Below, piece after piece: positions 22,027 to 30,313 of a stretch of DNA of 44,874 nt (its first letter is position 1; every line of letters starts with the position of its first letter). This DNA is from a virus. The notes below the pieces were generated by a model that worked only from the letters and a program-made list of their open reading frames with translations, did not search any database and was not told the DNA's origin. Made by a program: the position numbers and the translations under genes. The DNA lies in IMG/VR virus record IMGVR_UViG_3300015360_000075, positions 1 through 44,874 of that record; one strand, written 5' to 3'.

Positions 22027-22826
22027 CGCGCTGCTGACATCGTCAACCCGGACATCAACCGGTATGACTCCATTATGTACCCGCCCCCCTGACAAACGTC
22101 AAGACTTGCCAACCCCAATGCCCTGCTTTATCCTCCCGCTAATCGCTCTGATTCATCGCCAACCACAGTAGCCCGATGGGTTTGACCCCCCACGAGACGG
22201 CTGCCACATCAACCGGAGGCACACGCCCAGGCAAAGACCCGCAGCGCTCAACGCCTCGGCTGCGTCATCAACCCGTAGACCTCTCCCAGCGTAATCGTGC
22301 TGGGTTAGACAGCTTCGTATCGCGAGATCGCGAAGCGCGTAGTGGGGAAGCACCGTTGACGTAATGGCCCACCGTGGAACACAAGCGATGCCCCTGGCAC
22401 GGTGATAAGCGGCGGTGCCCCTCCCCCCTGACAATAGCCCCCGTGAAGAAATAGCGTTATGACCCTGGTTGTTGCTACGTGTTCTCCAGGTGTCGGTAGG
22501 TCAGAAGCCGACAAGTCCCTCGCTAAATCGAACGGCTTACTAGTCTCCCTGTGGTGGTACATCTCTCGCTCCCTCTGTCTCTAGACACCGTGGGCTCCCA
22601 GATGACCTAAAACCAGGGGCCAACCTATTGTGTAAAATCCCACCAAGTTTCAACCCACCCGTTTTCTTACAGCGAACTTACACGCCACCAACTCCATCCA
22701 CTCCCCCGCACGCACCGCCACAAGCCCTACACGCCTCTTGCCACTTTTCTTCTTGACGTATCTTTTTCGCTCCATGTAGCTTCCTTCCTACGTCCAATCT
22801 AAAAATCTAAAGACCTGAGCTACCCC
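22027..22826. other. 800-base stretch without a confident gene
   Basis: No gene is called here. It contains a perfect CCCAGC/GCTGGG hairpin (22285-22304), a TCGCGA-rich inverted segment (CTTCG...CGAAG near 22313-22335), a repeated CCCCCCTGACAA (22084-22095 and 22423-22434) and a -10-like TAAAAT near 22632. Minus-strand frames (22434-22153 and 22562-22305) encode arginine/serine-rich peptides and look like shadows of structured GC-rich sequence. It probably holds the promoter of the replication block and perhaps a structured RNA. Confidence 0.4.
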
Positions 22827-22973
22827 ATGACGCCCAAAACTCGCGTCTGCCGCCACTGCGGGAGACGTAGAACATTACTCCTGTTTTACCGCAACTCCAC
22901 GCGGGGTACCGGCTACCGCCCCGAATGCAAGACATGCACGCTCGCCGCCCGTAACCCAAAGGAGACCCCATGA
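22827..22973 (+). CDS. Small four-cysteine zinc-finger protein (48 aa)
   Basis: ATG 22827; the stop overlaps the exonuclease start. It has CRHC (residues 8-11) and CKTC (36-39) with a basic region between (GRRRTLLLFYRNSTRG), like the N-terminal zinc part of phage recombination endonuclease VII-type or HNH proteins, but without the nuclease part. It opens the replication block, so DNA binding is a fair guess. Confidence 0.65.
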   Translation: MTPKTRVCRHCGRRRTLLLFYRNSTRGTGYRPECKTCTLAARNPKETP

Positions 22974-23683
22974 CATTCGTCGTCATCGACATCGAGACCG
23001 TGGAAAACAGCCGCGCCAAGGAACTTTTCCAGAAGACCGTCTACAAACCAGCGGCCAACCTCAAGGACCCCGCCAAGATTGAGCAGTCGATCCTAGAGAA
23101 ACGCCAACGCGACATGGGCCAGGCGGCTCTCCATTGGTGGTCAGGCAAGATCATCTGCCTGTGCGCCAACGTCGTGGGACTGGACGAGCGCCCCAGAACC
23201 TTCATCGGCGACGACGAGCCAGAACTCCTACAATCCTTCTTCGATTGGCTATGGCTCGTCTGCGAGCGCGGAAACGGCGTCACAGTGCTCGCCAAGAGCG
23301 GAGACTACTTTGACCTGCCCTTCATCATCGGACGCTCCCTAGTCCACGATCTGGGCATCCCAGAGGTACTCAGGCCCCGTAGACCCATCCAGGACATCGA
23401 CCACATCTTCAGCTACTCGACCAACTGCGACCAACGCTCCAACCTCGGCAACTACGCCTTCGGCCTCAACATCCCAGGGAAGACCGCCCACGGCTCAGAC
23501 GTCGCTGCCATGTACTCCCAGATCCAAATGGGCGACGGCGACATGTGGGACAAGATCGGTGCCTACTGCGCCCAGGACACCGACATCGCCACCACGATGC
23601 TGACCCGCTACCTGAAACGTTACGTCGCCCGCAACCAGCCTGTAGCCGAGTCAATCGCCCCCGACGACATCCCGTTCGGATAA
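22970..23683 (+). CDS. DEDD-family 3'-5' exonuclease, PolB-like (237 aa)
   Basis: A DnaQ-like nuclease without a polymerase domain. Exo I is VVIDIET (D7, E9), Exo II is GDYFDLPF (D115) and Exo III is YCAQDTD (Y199, D203), the YxxxD type of PolB-like proofreading exonucleases. It would degrade 3' ends of single-stranded DNA, and act in recombination or proofreading with the host polymerase. It starts in an overlap with the zinc-finger gene and is followed by the Sak4-like gene. Confidence 0.85.
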   Translation: MTFVVIDIETVENSRAKELFQKTVYKPAANLKDPAKIEQSILEKRQRDMGQAALHWWSGKIICLCANVVGLDERPRTFIGDDEPELLQSFFDWLWLVCERGNGVTVLAKSGDYFDLPFIIGRSLVHDLGIPEVLRPRRPIQDIDHIFSYSTNCDQRSNLGNYAFGLNIPGKTAHGSDVAAMYSQIQMGDGDMWDKIGAYCAQDTDIATTMLTRYLKRYVARNQPVAESIAPDDIPFG

Positions 23684-23691
23684 GGATCACT

Positions 23692-24438
23692 ATGTCAATG
23701 TTCCCCGTCCAGACACCTGAACGAGACTTCACCCAGCTCAGCAAGCTCATCTACGGACTGCCCAAAACGGGCAAGACCACGCTCGCCAGCCTCATGCTCG
23801 ACTCCAGGGGGAAACCCCCAGCCTTCATCGCCACCGAGAAAGGGCACGGTGCCCTGACCGTCAACGCTATCCGCGTCACGTCATGGCTTGGCTTCGCAAA
23901 ACTCGTCAACGACATCAAGCTACGTGCCGTCGAGCTCCAAGCTGCCCACTCGTGTTTCGTCATAGACCTCGTGTCGGATATTGACGAAATGGCGGCCATG
24001 TACATCTGCGAGAAGAACCACATCTCGGCCCTTGGCGATCTCGAGCACGGCAAAGGCTGGTTCATGCACAAGACCGCCTTCCGCAACGGAATGAACGCCC
24101 TCCTCGGGGTGCTTCCATGCGTGTTCATCTGCCACAGTGAGCTGAAGGAAGACATCAAGACGAAGGTGACACGCATGGACCCAGCGATGGGAAAACAGTG
24201 TGCCGCCTTCGTCAACGGCAAGGTCGACATCATCATGTGGATCGAACCAGCCGGTGGCACCAAGAACATGCCCCAGGTAATCATTCGCCCCACCATCGCA
24301 CTCAACGCCGGTAGTCGCTTCCCACAGCTCGTTAGATCCTTCGACTACGACCCCAAGAACCCACCCGGCACAATCCTAGAAATGTCCACAGTCTTCGCCG
24401 AACGTCTCGGCGAGGAACCAACACCAGTTACGGAGTGA
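23692..24438 (+). CDS. Sak4-like RecA-fold ATPase (AAA_24-type) (248 aa)
   Basis: ATG 23692 has AAGGA upstream. Walker A GLPKTGKT is at residues 22-29 and Walker B-like CFVIDLVSD has D92. Sak4-type proteins are RecA-like single-strand annealing ATPases used by phages for recombination, and usually sit beside a DUF669 protein, as here. The MFPVQTPERDF lead and the KTGKT region match this family by memory. It would act with the exonuclease and the SSB-like protein. Confidence 0.82.
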   Translation: MSMFPVQTPERDFTQLSKLIYGLPKTGKTTLASLMLDSRGKPPAFIATEKGHGALTVNAIRVTSWLGFAKLVNDIKLRAVELQAAHSCFVIDLVSDIDEMAAMYICEKNHISALGDLEHGKGWFMHKTAFRNGMNALLGVLPCVFICHSELKEDIKTKVTRMDPAMGKQCAAFVNGKVDIIMWIEPAGGTKNMPQVIIRPTIALNAGSRFPQLVRSFDYDPKNPPGTILEMSTVFAERLGEEPTPVTE

Positions 24439-24441
24439 TCC

Positions 24442-24897
24442 ATGAGCATCGACCTACTCGGCGACTTGACTGAAGAAGCCTGTAATGGAGACAAAGTCTT
24501 TTTCGACAAGGACGAAGTCGTTCAATTCACAGGCATTGAACCCCGTGTCGATGAATTCAAAGGCCACATCTACATCAAGGCCCGAGTCGATAGCGGCATC
24601 CACAACGGCAAAGAACACACGATCATGATCGCAGCCGGCGACCACGACGTGACCAAGAAGAAGCGCGCCATGTTCTTCTTCAAGTCGGGATTCTTTAGCG
24701 CAGCCGAACTCCAGGAAAAAGATCATCAGGGCAAGTCCATGATCCACGTCCACCTCAAGAAACTTTGCGGACGTCGCTTCCAGGGCAAGGCCACCAAAGT
24801 CACCGAACGCAACGGCGACAAATTCCAAAACATCGACGACATCAAAGATCTTGGCCCTGCACCCGAAGGGGCGCCAGAAGCCTCATCCACGTACTAA
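24442..24897 (+). CDS. DUF669-like single-strand DNA-binding protein candidate (151 aa)
   Basis: ATG 24442 is three bases after the Sak4-like gene stop. A beta-rich core (VVQFTGIEPRVDEFKGHIYIKARV, TIMIAAGDHD) is followed by a basic helix region and a KVTERNGDKFQNID strand, then an acidic Pro/Glu tail, the usual layout of phage SSB-like DUF669 proteins. The role as an SSB partner of Sak4 is inferred from family and gene order. Confidence 0.7.
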   Translation: MSIDLLGDLTEEACNGDKVFFDKDEVVQFTGIEPRVDEFKGHIYIKARVDSGIHNGKEHTIMIAAGDHDVTKKKRAMFFFKSGFFSAAELQEKDHQGKSMIHVHLKKLCGRRFQGKATKVTERNGDKFQNIDDIKDLGPAPEGAPEASSTY

Positions 24898-24983
24898 GTC
24901 GATGATGACGGGGGATGGGCCACAGAGGCTCACTCTCAAAAGAGGCGCTGACGAAGACCCGCCCGTCACCCCAAGAGGCACCC

Positions 24984-26003
24984 GTGCCAGAACTACACCG
25001 AATCTTTGCGTGGAAGGACGGAGGATTCTGGCGCGGCCAGGAGCTTCTCCCCATGTCGCAGATCGCCACGATGCTAGGCGTCCTCGGCTGGCGTAAAGAA
25101 GTCTTCGCCACCATCCAAGCCTATGACAGTGAAGGCACATGCCTAAGCTGCCCGCTCTACTTCGACTTCGACGGCAAACCAGACGACGTGACGACGGACG
25201 TCCGCCACTTCGTCCAAGCCTGCGAATTCGTCATCAACATGACCCCGATGCTCTACTTCTCAGGCAACAAGGGTTTCCACCTCATCATCGACCACCCAAT
25301 TGAACACCCCCTATGCCACCTGCTGGTCCAGGATTTCGCGAAGGAACTCACGACCGTCAAGACCCTCGACACCAAGGTCTACCGCACGAACGCCATGTTC
25401 CGTATCCCAGGTAGCCCAGGCTCAGCCAAAGGCTTCTACAAGATACCCATCACGCGCGCTGAACTCTTCGACCTCACGTTCCCGGAGATCCGCGAGCTCG
25501 CCCGTAAACGACGGACCATTACGCACGCCCATGACATCTCCAAGATCGACACGGACGTCATGACCTCATGGCTCAACACAGCGCTGGGACGCCTACCGAC
25601 CTACTCCAACGTAAGCGCGCTAGAGATCCACGACGCATCGGTCAACATGGAAATGACACCATGTATCCACAGGATGCTAACAACCCCCCAGCTCACCGGC
25701 TCCCGTCACGAATCAGTATTCCTTCTCTGCCGTTTCTTTAAGCTCTGCGGCCTCGACCAGCACGCAGCCTTCTCCGCGATCACTGCCCAAGCCCATTGGT
25801 CCCAGTACGAAAAAGACGAGGGCGACATCACCAAGGTCCTTAAGTCTGTCTACAAAACGACCAAAACCACCATGGTCGGTTGCAAAGGCCCATCCGTCTC
25901 CGCAGAACACATGCGAAGCCTCTGTGACAAACACTGCCACTTCAGCCCTGACTTCCCAAAGATCGCCGTAACAGACCTCAACGAAAAGACCCACTATGTC
26001 TAA
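24984..26003 (+). CDS. Archaeo-eukaryotic-type DNA primase (339 aa)
   Basis: An AEP-superfamily primase. The catalytic DxD is LYFDFDG (D61, D63), the sxH motif is SGNKGFHLII (S93 to H99), and the third acidic residue is likely D129 (TLDTKVYR). A Cys-rich C-terminus (MVGCKG, LCDKHCHF) may bind a metal. The chosen start is GTG 24984 with AGAGG upstream; ATG 24915 in frame would add 23 residues. It makes primers for replication and is coupled to the RusA gene by an 8-base overlap. Confidence 0.85.
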   Translation: MPELHRIFAWKDGGFWRGQELLPMSQIATMLGVLGWRKEVFATIQAYDSEGTCLSCPLYFDFDGKPDDVTTDVRHFVQACEFVINMTPMLYFSGNKGFHLIIDHPIEHPLCHLLVQDFAKELTTVKTLDTKVYRTNAMFRIPGSPGSAKGFYKIPITRAELFDLTFPEIRELARKRRTITHAHDISKIDTDVMTSWLNTALGRLPTYSNVSALEIHDASVNMEMTPCIHRMLTTPQLTGSRHESVFLLCRFFKLCGLDQHAAFSAITAQAHWSQYEKDEGDITKVLKSVYKTTKTTMVGCKGPSVSAEHMRSLCDKHCHFSPDFPKIAVTDLNEKTHYV

Positions 26004-26436
26004 ATTGATGATCCCAACACGCGGCACGCTTCTGGCCAAACTCCCCGTCTACTGCGACGTCCAGCCTCTAATGCGCCCACGAATGCGCGGACGAGTCAAA
26101 GGCGTCTACCAGCCACTCACCAATCAACACGAACTACGCCGGGCATTGAGTGCCTACAATCCCCTTCGGATCGCTGAACCGGTTATAATCGATACCTACA
26201 TTTCGCTCAAAGCCGCTAAGTCGTCCAAGCTCGCATACCCCGTTGGCCTACGTCACGGCGACGAAGACAACCTCCGCAAAGCGATCAACGACGCACTAGT
26301 AGCTATGCACATGCTCGAAGACGACAAGTTCGTTCTCGGAGGCGAAAACTACAAGTTCTTCGGCCCCGAGGGAATGTGTCTCACACTCGTCTGGTCCGTT
26401 CACGGAACCGAGACCAAAGGGATAGACAATGTTTGA
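25996..26436 (+). CDS. RusA-type Holliday junction resolvase (146 aa)
   Basis: The catalytic pattern of RusA (D70-x-D72-x3-K76, D91 in E. coli) is present as GDEDNLRKAIND with D89, D91 and K95, followed by LEDDKFV with D110. The spacing of all four residues is as in RusA. It would resolve branched DNA before packaging. It overlaps both the primase and the helicase genes. Confidence 0.9.
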   Translation: MSKLMIPTRGTLLAKLPVYCDVQPLMRPRMRGRVKGVYQPLTNQHELRRALSAYNPLRIAEPVIIDTYISLKAAKSSKLAYPVGLRHGDEDNLRKAINDALVAMHMLEDDKFVLGGENYKFFGPEGMCLTLVWSVHGTETKGIDNV

Positions 26437-27994
26437 ACTTCGCCCGTACCAACAAGCCGCAGTGACCCGTTGCATGGAAGACCTCAAGACGCACCAGCGC
26501 ATAGGAGTCATCCTCCCGACTGGCTCAGGCAAGACTGAAGTCTTCGTCGACATCGCACGACAGATCACTGAAGCCAACCCCACTCAAGCCGTCCTCGTGC
26601 TATCGCACCTATCGCTACTGACGGACCAAACCAGAGACCGATTCCGCCTTCGAGCTCCGTCAATCAAAGTGGACGTGATGCAAGGCAATCAGACTGCTAA
26701 ATGGAACAGTGCCGTCATCATTTCCACGATGCAGACATCTCGCAACCTCAAAAAGATCGAATGGCTCAGAGACAACACCGTGCGCAAAGTAGGCACCATC
26801 ATCATCGACGAGGCACACTTCCTCCCCGTCGAAAGCTACCAAACCATCCTGAGCTATTTCCCTGACGCCAAAGTCATTGGCTTCACCGCCACTCCGTACC
26901 GCGACCGCCAAATCATGACCAAGGTCTTTGAGAAGATCTCTTTCTCAATCTCTCTCCAAGAACTAATAGACATAGGCTACCTCGTCCCACCGAAGCTCAA
27001 CGAAATCGTCTCGAAAGGAGAAACCATTGCCGACGTCATGGCCACGGTCGTCCACCTTTTCAATAGTCAAGCACCTGACCGCCAAGCAATCGTCTACATG
27101 CAAACCATCGACGACGCTCGGATGCTACGCGCCGCGTTCGAGCACGCTGGAGTCACTGCTTCCGCCGTTACGCAAGAACTACTGGGCGATTATCGCACGC
27201 AGATTCTATCCGCATTTAACAATGGTGACACGCGAGTACTTACCACTGTCAACGTCCTTACGGCGGGATTTGATAGCCCCAATGTTGGTGCCATTTTTAT
27301 GCCGTATGGCACGAAATCCCCCACCACGTACCTACAGCGAATTGGACGAGGACTACGCCCCGCCAATGGAAAAACTGATTGCCTCGTATTTGTATTCGGA
27401 GATGCACCTTCTGTATCGCGACGAGCCTATGAACAGATGACCAACCAAATCCTGAACGCCGGAGGAGCACCGCGCCAGTACGCGACCTACGGCGAAGACA
27501 TCCTCTACAACACCCACGACACGAAATCGGACTTCTACATATGGAACAAAACGATCATCGACACCGTGACCAGAATGCAGAAGCTCAACATGATGAAGTT
27601 CGCATCCCTGTTGAACTCGAAACTCTTTCCGAAACGATTCATGGACAACATCGACACATTGCTAGCCAACTTGCCAGCCAAGACGTCGAAGCTACCTCAT
27701 GGACAGCAACCTGCCACGGAGGCTCAAACGGCGACCCTAACGAAGGCCGGATTCGCGTCAGCAGCCATTTCCCAGGTATCCAAAAACGAAGCGTCGATGA
27801 TGATCGGCACGATCTTGAACAACTCGAACAGATCGTCGTCACAACAACGATTTTGCTTACCAGAAGGAGCCCATATCGGCAAACATGTGGCTGAAACCCC
27901 ACACGCCTACAGATCACTAGTGAAGCAACGCTTCCCGGATAGTCCGGTGGCGAAATTGATTATCGAATGGGAAACCCAAAGGAAGACCGCATGA
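26429..27994 (+). CDS. SF2 DEAH-box-type helicase (521 aa)
   Basis: Motif I TGSGKTE (GSGKT at 32-36), motif II IIIDEAHF (DEAH at 127-130), motif III GFTATPYRDR (TAT at 153-155), motif V VLTAGFDSPNV and motif VI YLQRIGRGLRP are all intact. This is the UvrB/RecG-like DEAD-helicase type common in phage replication blocks. The C-terminal ~150 residues form a separate variable region. It would unwind the template; no separate DnaB-like helicase is seen. It overlaps the next gene in ATGA. Confidence 0.92.
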   Translation: MFELRPYQQAAVTRCMEDLKTHQRIGVILPTGSGKTEVFVDIARQITEANPTQAVLVLSHLSLLTDQTRDRFRLRAPSIKVDVMQGNQTAKWNSAVIISTMQTSRNLKKIEWLRDNTVRKVGTIIIDEAHFLPVESYQTILSYFPDAKVIGFTATPYRDRQIMTKVFEKISFSISLQELIDIGYLVPPKLNEIVSKGETIADVMATVVHLFNSQAPDRQAIVYMQTIDDARMLRAAFEHAGVTASAVTQELLGDYRTQILSAFNNGDTRVLTTVNVLTAGFDSPNVGAIFMPYGTKSPTTYLQRIGRGLRPANGKTDCLVFVFGDAPSVSRRAYEQMTNQILNAGGAPRQYATYGEDILYNTHDTKSDFYIWNKTIIDTVTRMQKLNMMKFASLLNSKLFPKRFMDNIDTLLANLPAKTSKLPHGQQPATEAQTATLTKAGFASAAISQVSKNEASMMIGTILNNSNRSSSQQRFCLPEGAHIGKHVAETPHAYRSLVKQRFPDSPVAKLIIEWETQRKTA

Positions 27995-28701
27995 AGAACG
28001 TGACCAGCTTGCCACCACCAGTCAGCCCCGACACCGCCCGCCGCGCAGGAGTGTTCTTCAATTACGGCGACTGCAACAACCGAGTGCTCCATGGCGCCCT
28101 AGAAAAGCTCGACAGCTACACCGGCTTTGGCGTCCAAGACCTCTCCCGGTTCAACAAGATCAAAAGCGCCTACGACGCACGTTCACGCGACGTCCAACGC
28201 CTTTTCAAGAAGCTCATCGACAAGCACGCCCACCACGAACCCGTCACCCGCGAGGACCCAGCTACCGGCGAGCCCGCCCCCGTCATCAGAGCCAACGGCA
28301 AACCCCAGATGAAACCCGTCATGGTGCCTACTGGCCGTGGTCGCATGGACTTCGCATTCAAGGATCGCCAGTCATTCAACAAGGAATACGCGACCTTGAT
28401 GGCGGAAACCTTCAAAGTTGAGGCGTACTGCCTTTTGACCGAAGACTTCATCAAGGCTGGCCTCACCCCCAAAGAGATCCGGTCCTGTGCCAAAATGCTA
28501 AGTGACACCGACCCAGACATGATCCTAGAGCCCGCCGCCGCCTACGACGAAGAAGCCGAGGAAGACGATGACGAGGACGAATCCTCCGATCCCACTCCAG
28601 AGGCCCCAAACACCGACGCTGCTGCGTCCCCGACCCTAGAGGTAGAAAATGCTCCCGGAAGCGATGGAGACGTCCCAGCAGGCGATCAGCCTCCTCAGTG
28701 A
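27991..28701 (+). CDS. Hypothetical protein with acidic tail (236 aa)
   Basis: ATG 27991 overlaps the helicase stop (ATGA). The N-terminal ~175 residues are globular with helix-rich and basic segments (ARSRDVQRLFKKLIDKHAH, TGRGRMDFAFKDRQSFNKEY). The C-terminal ~60 residues are Glu/Asp/Pro-rich (AEEDDDEDESSDP). The acidic tail is like those of DNA-mimic or SSB-binding proteins. Next to the helicase it may be a replication accessory. Family not recognised. Confidence 0.65.
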   Translation: MKNVTSLPPPVSPDTARRAGVFFNYGDCNNRVLHGALEKLDSYTGFGVQDLSRFNKIKSAYDARSRDVQRLFKKLIDKHAHHEPVTREDPATGEPAPVIRANGKPQMKPVMVPTGRGRMDFAFKDRQSFNKEYATLMAETFKVEAYCLLTEDFIKAGLTPKEIRSCAKMLSDTDPDMILEPAAAYDEEAEEDDDEDESSDPTPEAPNTDAAASPTLEVENAPGSDGDVPAGDQPPQ

Positions 28702-29002
28702 AGCTCTGAAGGGCCTCCCGGTCCTAGCGGTCATGTGGTACATGCTGCGCGACGTCCGGGTAGCCGTCAAAGAGCTCTCAGCGAAGGTCAGCCTCATGGA
28801 GGTCAAAGTCGCCGCCGACGACAGCCGTGTTAGAATCGACCACGTTAATGAGAAGCTAACCGAAGCCAAAATTGAGTCGAGAACCGACATCGAAAAACTC
28901 CTCAATCGCGTCCTGCTTCTCGAAAATCAAATGCCGGCAATGTGGGCCAAGGTCGGTACCAGGCCCGAAGACATCAAACATAGAACGGGAGAATGTGCAT
29001 GA
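28649..29002 (+). CDS. Membrane-anchored coiled-coil protein, possible lysis factor (117 aa)
   Basis: ATG 28649 has AGAGG six bases upstream and overlaps the previous gene by 53 bases in another frame. A short hydrophobic helix at about residues 20-34 (LPVLAVMWYML) is followed by a long charged coiled coil (residues 35-100). Such one-helix, long-coil proteins often sit with holins in phage lysis blocks. No family call. Confidence 0.55.
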   Translation: MLPEAMETSQQAISLLSEALKGLPVLAVMWYMLRDVRVAVKELSAKVSLMEVKVAADDSRVRIDHVNEKLTEAKIESRTDIEKLLNRVLLLENQMPAMWAKVGTRPEDIKHRTGECA

Positions 29003-29376
29003 AAGTGATCGAACAATGGATCGCCAACGCAGCCCTCAGTTTCGCGATCCGCCAGCTTGCCAAGTACGGCAAAAACACGAAGTGGGACCTCGTCAAGAAA
29101 GACCTAGCGATCCGTGTCGCCGACCTCGTCCCTGGCGACTGGTTCGACGAGCAAGCCGTCGAGGTCTGCAACCAGATCATCGACGCCGTTAAGCGTGCCC
29201 TCGATAACACCAAGACGATGGAGATCATCGGCAAGCTGGCCATCGAAGGAAAAACGTCCGAGGCCATCATCCGTCTTCGTGACTACCTCCTCAAAGCTTG
29301 GAAGCCTGAGACACCAGCAGGCGTGAAAGCGATGAGCCTGGTTGAACTTAGCCGCAACCAGTTCAAGGCAGTCTAA
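28999..29376 (+). CDS. Hypothetical protein of the lysis region (125 aa)
   Basis: ATG 28999 has GGGAG seven bases upstream; an in-frame ATG at 28993 lies too close to it. Helical, with an amphipathic start (IEQWIANAALSFAIRQLAKY) and LVPGDWFDEQAVEVCNQII. The start overlaps the previous stop and the stop overlaps the next ATG, so the three small genes are coupled. Function unknown. Confidence 0.6.
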   Translation: MKVIEQWIANAALSFAIRQLAKYGKNTKWDLVKKDLAIRVADLVPGDWFDEQAVEVCNQIIDAVKRALDNTKTMEIIGKLAIEGKTSEAIIRLRDYLLKAWKPETPAGVKAMSLVELSRNQFKAV

Positions 29377-29612
29377 TGGCCACGTCAGGACTACTCGCAG
29401 CCATCAGGTTCCTGATCCTATGGGGACCGACCGCTCTGACCCTGATCGAAGAGATAAGTAAGTTGATGAAGCGCATGGTGAAAGACGACGACCGTAACGA
29501 CATCAACGCGCAACTGGCGGACATCATCGCCCATAACTACGTTGAACGAAGCCGTCGCATAAGAGCTCTCAATGAGCTGCTATGCCAAGCCGAAGAGTGC
29601 CAAAGCCGCTGA
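29376..29612 (+). CDS. Small membrane protein, holin candidate (78 aa)
   Basis: The ATG is in a TAATG overlap with the previous gene. One transmembrane helix at about residues 5-24 (LLAAIRFLILWGPTALTLI) is followed by a charged amphipathic C-terminus with lysines and arginines. With a following endolysin this fits a single-helix holin or pinholin-like protein. The lysis role comes from position. Confidence 0.5.
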   Translation: MATSGLLAAIRFLILWGPTALTLIEEISKLMKRMVKDDDRNDINAQLADIIAHNYVERSRRIRALNELLCQAEECQSR

Positions 29613-29629
29613 GTCAGGGATAAGTAAGC

Positions 29630-29664
29630 GGCGCGGGAGTCATCGACTTCCGCGCCTTTTCTTT
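29630..29664 (+). terminator. Strong intrinsic terminator between holin candidate and endolysin
   Basis: An 11-bp stem (29630-29640 with 29646-29656, one G-U) with loop CATCG, followed by TTTTCTTT. It stands 10 bases before the endolysin start and overlaps the endolysin's ribosome site region (GGAGA at 29665-29669), so read-through would control endolysin production. Confidence 0.85.
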
Positions 29665-29673
29665 GGAGACGAC

Positions 29674-30114
29674 ATGGAACACGCACTCTTCACCGTCATG
29701 ACTAGTTGCCTTGGCGTCCCCTACATATGGGGTGGCAACAACCCCATGACTGGCATGGACTGCTCAGGCTTCGCAATATGGTGCTTACGGTCCATAGGAC
29801 TATGGAAGGGAGGCGACGACACCGCCCAAGGACTCTACGTCCACTACAAGACCGCTGGCCACGTCCTCACCATGGACGACGAGCTACCACTTGGAACACT
29901 GCTGTTCTTCGGAACGTCACTCGACACCATCACCCACATCACCATGGCCATCGACGATGACCTGATGATCGAAGCCGGTGGAGGGGGATCAAAAACAAAA
30001 ACCCCAGCCGACGCTGCGAAGGCTGGAGCTTGTGTTCGTATCAGACCGATATCTACTCGGAAGGATCTTGTCGCCCTGGTTTGCCCTTACCGCTTGAGAA
30101 GGCCTTTAGGATAG
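29674..30114 (+). CDS. NlpC/P60-type endolysin (146 aa)
   Basis: ATG 29674 with GGAGA upstream. A single compact NlpC/P60 domain: GVPYIWGGNN, catalytic Cys in GMDCSGFA (C30), THITMAI with H88, and MIEAGG (E100) as a likely third residue. No signal peptide and no cell-wall binding domain. It would cleave peptide stems of host peptidoglycan at the end of infection. Its 3' end overlaps the convergent minus-strand gene by 62 bases. Confidence 0.88.
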   Translation: MEHALFTVMTSCLGVPYIWGGNNPMTGMDCSGFAIWCLRSIGLWKGGDDTAQGLYVHYKTAGHVLTMDDELPLGTLLFFGTSLDTITHITMAIDDDLMIEAGGGGSKTKTPADAAKAGACVRIRPISTRKDLVALVCPYRLRRPLG

Positions 30115-30313
30115 CCATAGACGCTTCCTTCTTCTCAATGCACTTAGCAACAGCCTTCATCTTCTTAGCGTCACTGATGATCTCAGCAGCCTCCTGAAGC
30201 GTGCGAGCCCATCCGTCGACCTCGTACTTTTCGAACCCACCGTACTCAGTCTTCCTCTTCAACTCCTGAGCATCCATCTCCACGCGAATCGCACGACTAG
30301 TCTTCCTTGCCAT
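30053..30313 (-). CDS. Hypothetical basic helical protein, last gene of the minus unit (86 aa)
   Basis: ATG 30313 has GGAGG six bases upstream. It begins MARKTSRAIRVEM and is Lys/Glu-rich and helical throughout (AAEIISDAKKMKAVAKCIEKKEASM), with a basic tail. It follows the large ejection protein with a 17-base overlap. It could be a small virion-interior protein. Convergent overlap with the endolysin gene is unusual. Confidence 0.65.
   Translation of the reverse strand: MARKTSRAIRVEMDAQELKRKTEYGGFEKYEVDGWARTLQEAAEIISDAKKMKAVAKCIEKKEASMAILKAFSSGKGKPGRQDPSE

Noticed and set aside
22153-22562. Minus-strand frames of 85-93 residues in the gene-poor stretch
   Set aside because: Arginine/serine/glycine-rich translations of structured GC-rich DNA, no ribosome sites and no neighbour on that strand.
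15993-22826. CRISPR array or integrase/att site
   Set aside because: No regularly spaced identical repeats and no recombinase gene anywhere in the window.
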